In this document: piece after piece, positions 61,247 through 64,000 of the stretch
Numbering within the stretch: position 1 is the first letter of the stretch
Layout: each line of letters begins with the position of its first letter
Assembly: GCF_011059135.1 (NCBI RefSeq)
Contig: NZ_JAALGD010000014.1
Location: 1-64,000, forward strand
Direction: 5' to 3'
From: Brevibacillus sp. SYP-B805
GTDB lineage: Bacteria; Bacillota; Bacilli; Brevibacillales; Brevibacillaceae
DNA: 64,000 nt
The notes under the pieces: model-generated
The model's database searches: none
The model's input: the letters and a program-made list of their open reading frames with translations, nothing else
Told to the model about the DNA's origin: nothing
Position numbers and translations under genes: made by a program

Positions 61247-61366
61247 ATGAAGCAACGAAGAAAAGGTTCTGGGCCCCGCCCGGCATAAGGAGGGGCCCCA
61301 CTCGGCAAAGCGTAAGCTAGCGCCGAGTGGGTAAAGCGTTAGCTTAAGCCGGGTGGGTTCAAATCA
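61247..61366 (+). promoter_or_regulatory. Structured leader of ssuD with competing stems
   Basis: Strong stems: GGGCCCC (61271-61277) with GGGGCCC (61292-61298); CCCACTCGGC (61297-61306) with GCCGAGTGGG (61322-61331). GCCGGGTGGG (61348-61357) can pair with either CCCGCCCGGC (61275-61284) or CCCACTCGGC. Part of this comes from two imperfect 26-base direct repeats starting AAAGCGT at 61307 and 61333. AAGGAGG follows at about 61367. Either a cis-regulatory RNA or an inserted repeat. Confidence 0.5.
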
Positions 61367-61380
61367 AGGAGGGAAAACGG

Positions 61381-62571
61381 ATGGGGATACAGCCAACAAG
61401 CCTGGAGTTCGGGTGGTACCTGCCAACCACCGGTGATGGTAAATACGTAGGGGTGAAGCCGCAGCGGCCGGCGACCGCGGATTACCTGATCAGCGTCGCA
61501 CAGGCTGCGGAGCGGGCAGGATTCACCTTTCTCCTGATTCCGACGGGAGGAGCCTGCCTGGATGCCTGGCTGGTGGGCAGCATGATCGCCGCCCATACCC
61601 GCACGCTGAAGCCGCTGGTCGCCCTGCGGCCGGGCCTGATCGCGCCGGTGCTTGCCGCCCGTATGGCGGGAACGCTCGACGTGCTATCCAACGGCCGCGC
61701 CTTGATCAATGTGGTGACGGGCGGGACGCCGCCTGATCTGGAAGCGATGGGCGATCCGCTTGCCTACGATCATGACGCGCGCTACGAGCGGACGCTGGAG
61801 TTCCTGCAGATTGTCAAACAGGTATGGCTCCAGTCCTCCGGCGGGCAGGGAGACCGGTTTCTCTCCGCTACCGAAAACTATCAAGGCGTCGAGAAGGTCT
61901 CCTTCTCCGGCACCTATTACGAGATCAAAAACGGGGCGGGCTTTCCGGCGCCCGTGCAAAAGCCGCATCCGCCCATCTACTTCGGCGGCAGCTCCCCGGC
62001 AGGCAAGCGGACCGCCGCGCAAACCGCCGACGTCTATTTGATGTGGCCGGAACCGGTCCATTGGATCAAAGAGCAGATTGCCGAAATGGAGCAGATTCGC
62101 CACGAACTGAAGCAGGAAAAGGGAATCGACAGGGAACTGCGCTACGGCCTGCGCGCGCAGGTGCTGGTGCGGGAAACGGAGGATGAAGCCTGGCAGGAAG
62201 CCTGGGAGATCATCAGCAAGGTGGATCAGAAGGCGATCGAGCAGGCCAGCTTCCGCTTTGACCATACGGATGCCACCGGACAGAAGCGGCAGGTGCAGCT
62301 GCGGGAGCTTTCCCGTGACAATCGGTATGTGATCGGGCCGAATCTGTGGGCCGGCCTGTCCATCGTCAGGGGCGGCGGAGCGATGATGCTGGTGGGAACG
62401 CCCGAACAGGTGGCCGACCGGATTCTGGAGTATGTGGATGCGGGGGTTACCTCGTTTATCCTGTCGGGGTATCCCCATCTGGAGGAAGCGGAGATCACGG
62501 GCCGCCTTCTCCTGCCGGTGGTCGAGGAGAAGTTAAAGGCGCGGCAGGCGGGGCAGGTGGGGGCGAGATGA
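61381..62571 (+). CDS. ssuD: FMNH2-dependent alkanesulfonate monooxygenase
   Basis: A 396-residue luciferase-type TIM barrel that releases sulfite from alkanesulfonates to supply sulfur. It closely follows the SsuD pattern: [91 protein letters not shown]-like [14 protein letters not shown] and [27 protein letters not shown] precedes the ATG. It overlaps ssuB by four bases. Confidence 0.95.
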   Translation: MGIQPTSLEFGWYLPTTGDGKYVGVKPQRPATADYLISVAQAAERAGFTFLLIPTGGACLDAWLVGSMIAAHTRTLKPLVALRPGLIAPVLAARMAGTLDVLSNGRALINVVTGGTPPDLEAMGDPLAYDHDARYERTLEFLQIVKQVWLQSSGGQGDRFLSATENYQGVEKVSFSGTYYEIKNGAGFPAPVQKPHPPIYFGGSSPAGKRTAAQTADVYLMWPEPVHWIKEQIAEMEQIRHELKQEKGIDRELRYGLRAQVLVRETEDEAWQEAWEIISKVDQKAIEQASFRFDHTDATGQKRQVQLRELSRDNRYVIGPNLWAGLSIVRGGGAMMLVGTPEQVADRILEYVDAGVTSFILSGYPHLEEAEITGRLLLPVVEEKLKARQAGQVGAR

Positions 62572-63323
62572 CATCAGCCGGCCTGCTCCAGATCGCGTCG
62601 CTTACCAAAACGTTCCAGCAGCCGCAGGGAGAGATGCGCGTCCTTGACCACATCGACCTGCAGGTGGAACCGGGGGAGTTTGTCACCATCATCGGACCGA
62701 GCGGCTGCGGCAAGAGCACGCTGCTCAAGATCATCGCGGGGCTGGACACCGGCTATTCGGGGACGGTGCTCCTCGGCCGGAAAAAAATCGAGCGGCCCAG
62801 CATCAAACAGGGTGTGATCTTTCAGGAACATCGCCTGTTTCCCTGGATGACGGTCGAGCAGAATATCGCGGCGGATCTTTCCCTGAAGGATCCGGACGTG
62901 CGGAAGCGGGTTGCGCAGCTGATCGAGACCGTCCGCCTGCAGGGATTCGAAAAAGCGTACCCCCGCGAGCTTTCTGGGGGCATGGCCCAGCGGGTGGCGA
63001 TTGCGCGGGCGCTGCTGCGCAAGCCGGACATCCTCCTGCTGGATGAACCGTTCGCCGCTCTCGATGCGTTTACCCGCCAGCATTTGCAGGAGGTTCTCCT
63101 CGACATCTGGCGGGAAAACGGCACGACCATGATGCTGGTGACTCACGAGCTGGACGAAGCCGTCTATCTGGCGAACCGGGTCGTCATCATGAGTCCCCGG
63201 CCCGGACGGATCAGCAGGATCATCCCGGTCGACCTGCCGTATCCGCGCGCACGGGCAAGCGCGTCCTTCCAGGCGATCCGGCAAACGGTCATGCGAGAAT
63301 TCGAGCACAAGGGGGAGTGGTGA
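62568..63323 (+). CDS. ssuB: Sulfonate ABC transporter ATP-binding protein
   Basis: A 251-residue single ABC domain: Walker [11 protein letters not shown]-loop [16 protein letters not shown], signature [15 protein letters not shown], Walker [13 protein letters not shown] and H-loop THELDEAV. Typical of SsuB/TauB nitrate/sulfonate importers. Its ATG overlaps the ssuD stop, and it ends against the ssuC start, so the three are coupled. Confidence 0.94.
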   Translation: MTSAGLLQIASLTKTFQQPQGEMRVLDHIDLQVEPGEFVTIIGPSGCGKSTLLKIIAGLDTGYSGTVLLGRKKIERPSIKQGVIFQEHRLFPWMTVEQNIAADLSLKDPDVRKRVAQLIETVRLQGFEKAYPRELSGGMAQRVAIARALLRKPDILLLDEPFAALDAFTRQHLQEVLLDIWRENGTTMMLVTHELDEAVYLANRVVIMSPRPGRISRIIPVDLPYPRARASASFQAIRQTVMREFEHKGEW

Positions 63324-64000
63324 ATGGATCAGACGACGGTCATTGCGGCTGGAGGGACAGCAAGCGACAAGGATCATGTTCCCGCAGAAGCGAAGGGAAA
63401 GGGCCAGGGACGGACCATGGAACGCACAGCGTTCGCGGAGAAAGTGCTGCACAACGCCCGCGGCTGGATTCTGCCGATTGTGGTGCTGGCGGTCTGGCAG
63501 TGGGTCGGGCAGGCGGGGCTGGTTTCCCCCACGCTGCTGCCCACGCCGGTGGCGATCGGCGAATCCTTTGTCGAGCTGACGCTGTCGGGCGAACTGCTGG
63601 GGCACCTGCAAGTGAGTACGACCCGCGCGGCGTTGGGCTTTCTGGCGGGCGGGGGAGCCGGCCTGCTGCTGGGGTTGCTGGTCGGGTTCTGGCGGAAGGC
63701 GGAAGCGGCCCTCGACCCCTCCCTGCAGATGCTCCGCACCATCCCTCACCTGGCCGTGGCCCCCTTGTTTATTCTCTGGTTCGGCTTCGGTGAGCTGTCC
63801 AAAGTTCTGCTGATTGCCAAGGGGGCGTTTTTTCCCCTGTATATCCAAACCTTTCTCGGAATCCGCTCCGTGGATGCCAAGCTGATCGAGGTGGCCCGCG
63901 TGCTGGAGTTCAGCCGCACAAAGATGATTACCAAGCTGATCATCCCGGCCGCGCTTCCCCATATTCTGCTGGGGGTGCGCCTATCGCTCGGCATCTCATG
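63324..64000 (+). CDS. ssuC: Sulfonate ABC transporter permease (partial, cut by window end)
   Basis: The first 225 codons of a permease. After a polar N-terminus of about 45 residues, longer than usual, come the SsuC-type segments WILPIVVLAVWQWVGQAGLVSPTLLPTP, GGGAGLLLGLLVGF, TIPHLAVAPLFILWFGFGELSKVLLI and the EAA-like loop IEVARVLEFSRTKMITKLIIPAALPHILLGVRLSLG. It starts directly after the ssuB stop, with GGGGGAG inside ssuB as ribosome site. A second start at codon 32 is possible. The binding protein SsuA is not in the window. Confidence 0.9.
   Translation, partial: MDQTTVIAAGGTASDKDHVPAEAKGKGQGRTMERTAFAEKVLHNARGWILPIVVLAVWQWVGQAGLVSPTLLPTPVAIGESFVELTLSGELLGHLQVSTTRAALGFLAGGGAGLLLGLLVGFWRKAEAALDPSLQMLRTIPHLAVAPLFILWFGFGELSKVLLIAKGAFFPLYIQTFLGIRSVDAKLIEVARVLEFSRTKMITKLIIPAALPHILLGVRLSLGIS

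Noticed and set aside
61271-61357. CRISPR-like repeats ahead of ssuD
   Set aside because: Only two imperfect adjacent direct repeats, no spacers and no cas genes in the window.

Overview
The window looks like a chromosomal segment of a Gram-positive, spore-former-type Bacillota (class Bacilli, probably Bacillales). The evidence is strong AGGAGG-type ribosome sites, frequent GTG/TTG starts, lipoprotein-type sugar-binding proteins, B. subtilis-like gene orders (rbsRKDACB; rhamnose genes with RhaEW, RhaM and a DeoR-type RhaR), LacI-family regulators with CG-centred palindromes and no outer-membrane genes. Most of it is moderately GC-rich; roughly 51.6-55.3 kb is clearly more AT-rich and may have been acquired. 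I cannot name the genus. No rRNA, tRNA, CRISPR or transposase gene was seen.

Layout. (1) 0.5-8.0 kb: a glycolate operon, aceB-glcE-glcF-glcD-permease, which should import glycolate, oxidise it to glyoxylate and condense this with acetyl-CoA to malate. It is bracketed by two inverted copies of a repeat of about 115 bp. (2) 8.4-15.9 kb: a LacI regulator, a CUT2 sugar ABC importer, two PfkB kinases and a class II aldolase, best read as an ABC-fed tagatose/ketohexose bisphosphate pathway. (3) 16.0-23.0 kb: a D-allose operon (LacI, alsB, alsA, alsC, alsE, a cupin phosphoglucose isomerase, alsK) in which the cupin isomerase may replace the usual RpiB/AlsI step. (4) 23.0-24.8 kb, minus strand: a subtilisin-type protease with a degenerate phospholipase-D-like C-terminus. 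(5) 25.1-26.0 kb: an EamA exporter. (6) 26.1-32.0 kb: rbsRKDACB for ribose. (7) 32.2-35.9 kb: a MATE exporter, then on the minus strand a CoA-transferase preceded by a LytTR regulator. (8) 36.1-49.4 kb: an AraC regulator divergent from a fucose/arabinose-isomerase-like enzyme, followed by a full rhamnose operon (rhaEW-rhaA-rhaB-rhaR-rhaTPQS-rhaM). (9) 49.5-60.5 kb: mixed genes: HxlR regulator, nitrilase, GNATs, small membrane proteins, a His-rich metal-type surface protein behind a CsoR-like promoter, an MFS exporter, a phosphodiester glycosidase-like protein, peptide deformylase and a MocR regulator. (10) 60.6-64.0 kb: alkanesulfonate use, ssuE-ssuD-ssuB-ssuC, with ssuC cut by the window end.

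Four complete CUT2 importers lie within about 40 kb, each beside its own catabolic genes and regulator, so 8-49 kb is a pentose/hexose/deoxyhexose scavenging region. Each LacI regulator has its own recognisable operator. In the ketohexose and allose operons the binding-protein gene comes first and is followed by a strong hairpin, probably to keep its mRNA in excess. The most unusual items are the cupin isomerase in the allose operon, the protease-PLD fusion, the extra isomerase beside the rhamnose operon, the repeats around the glycolate operon, the competing-stem leader ahead of ssuD, and a possible small RNA at 52.8 kb.
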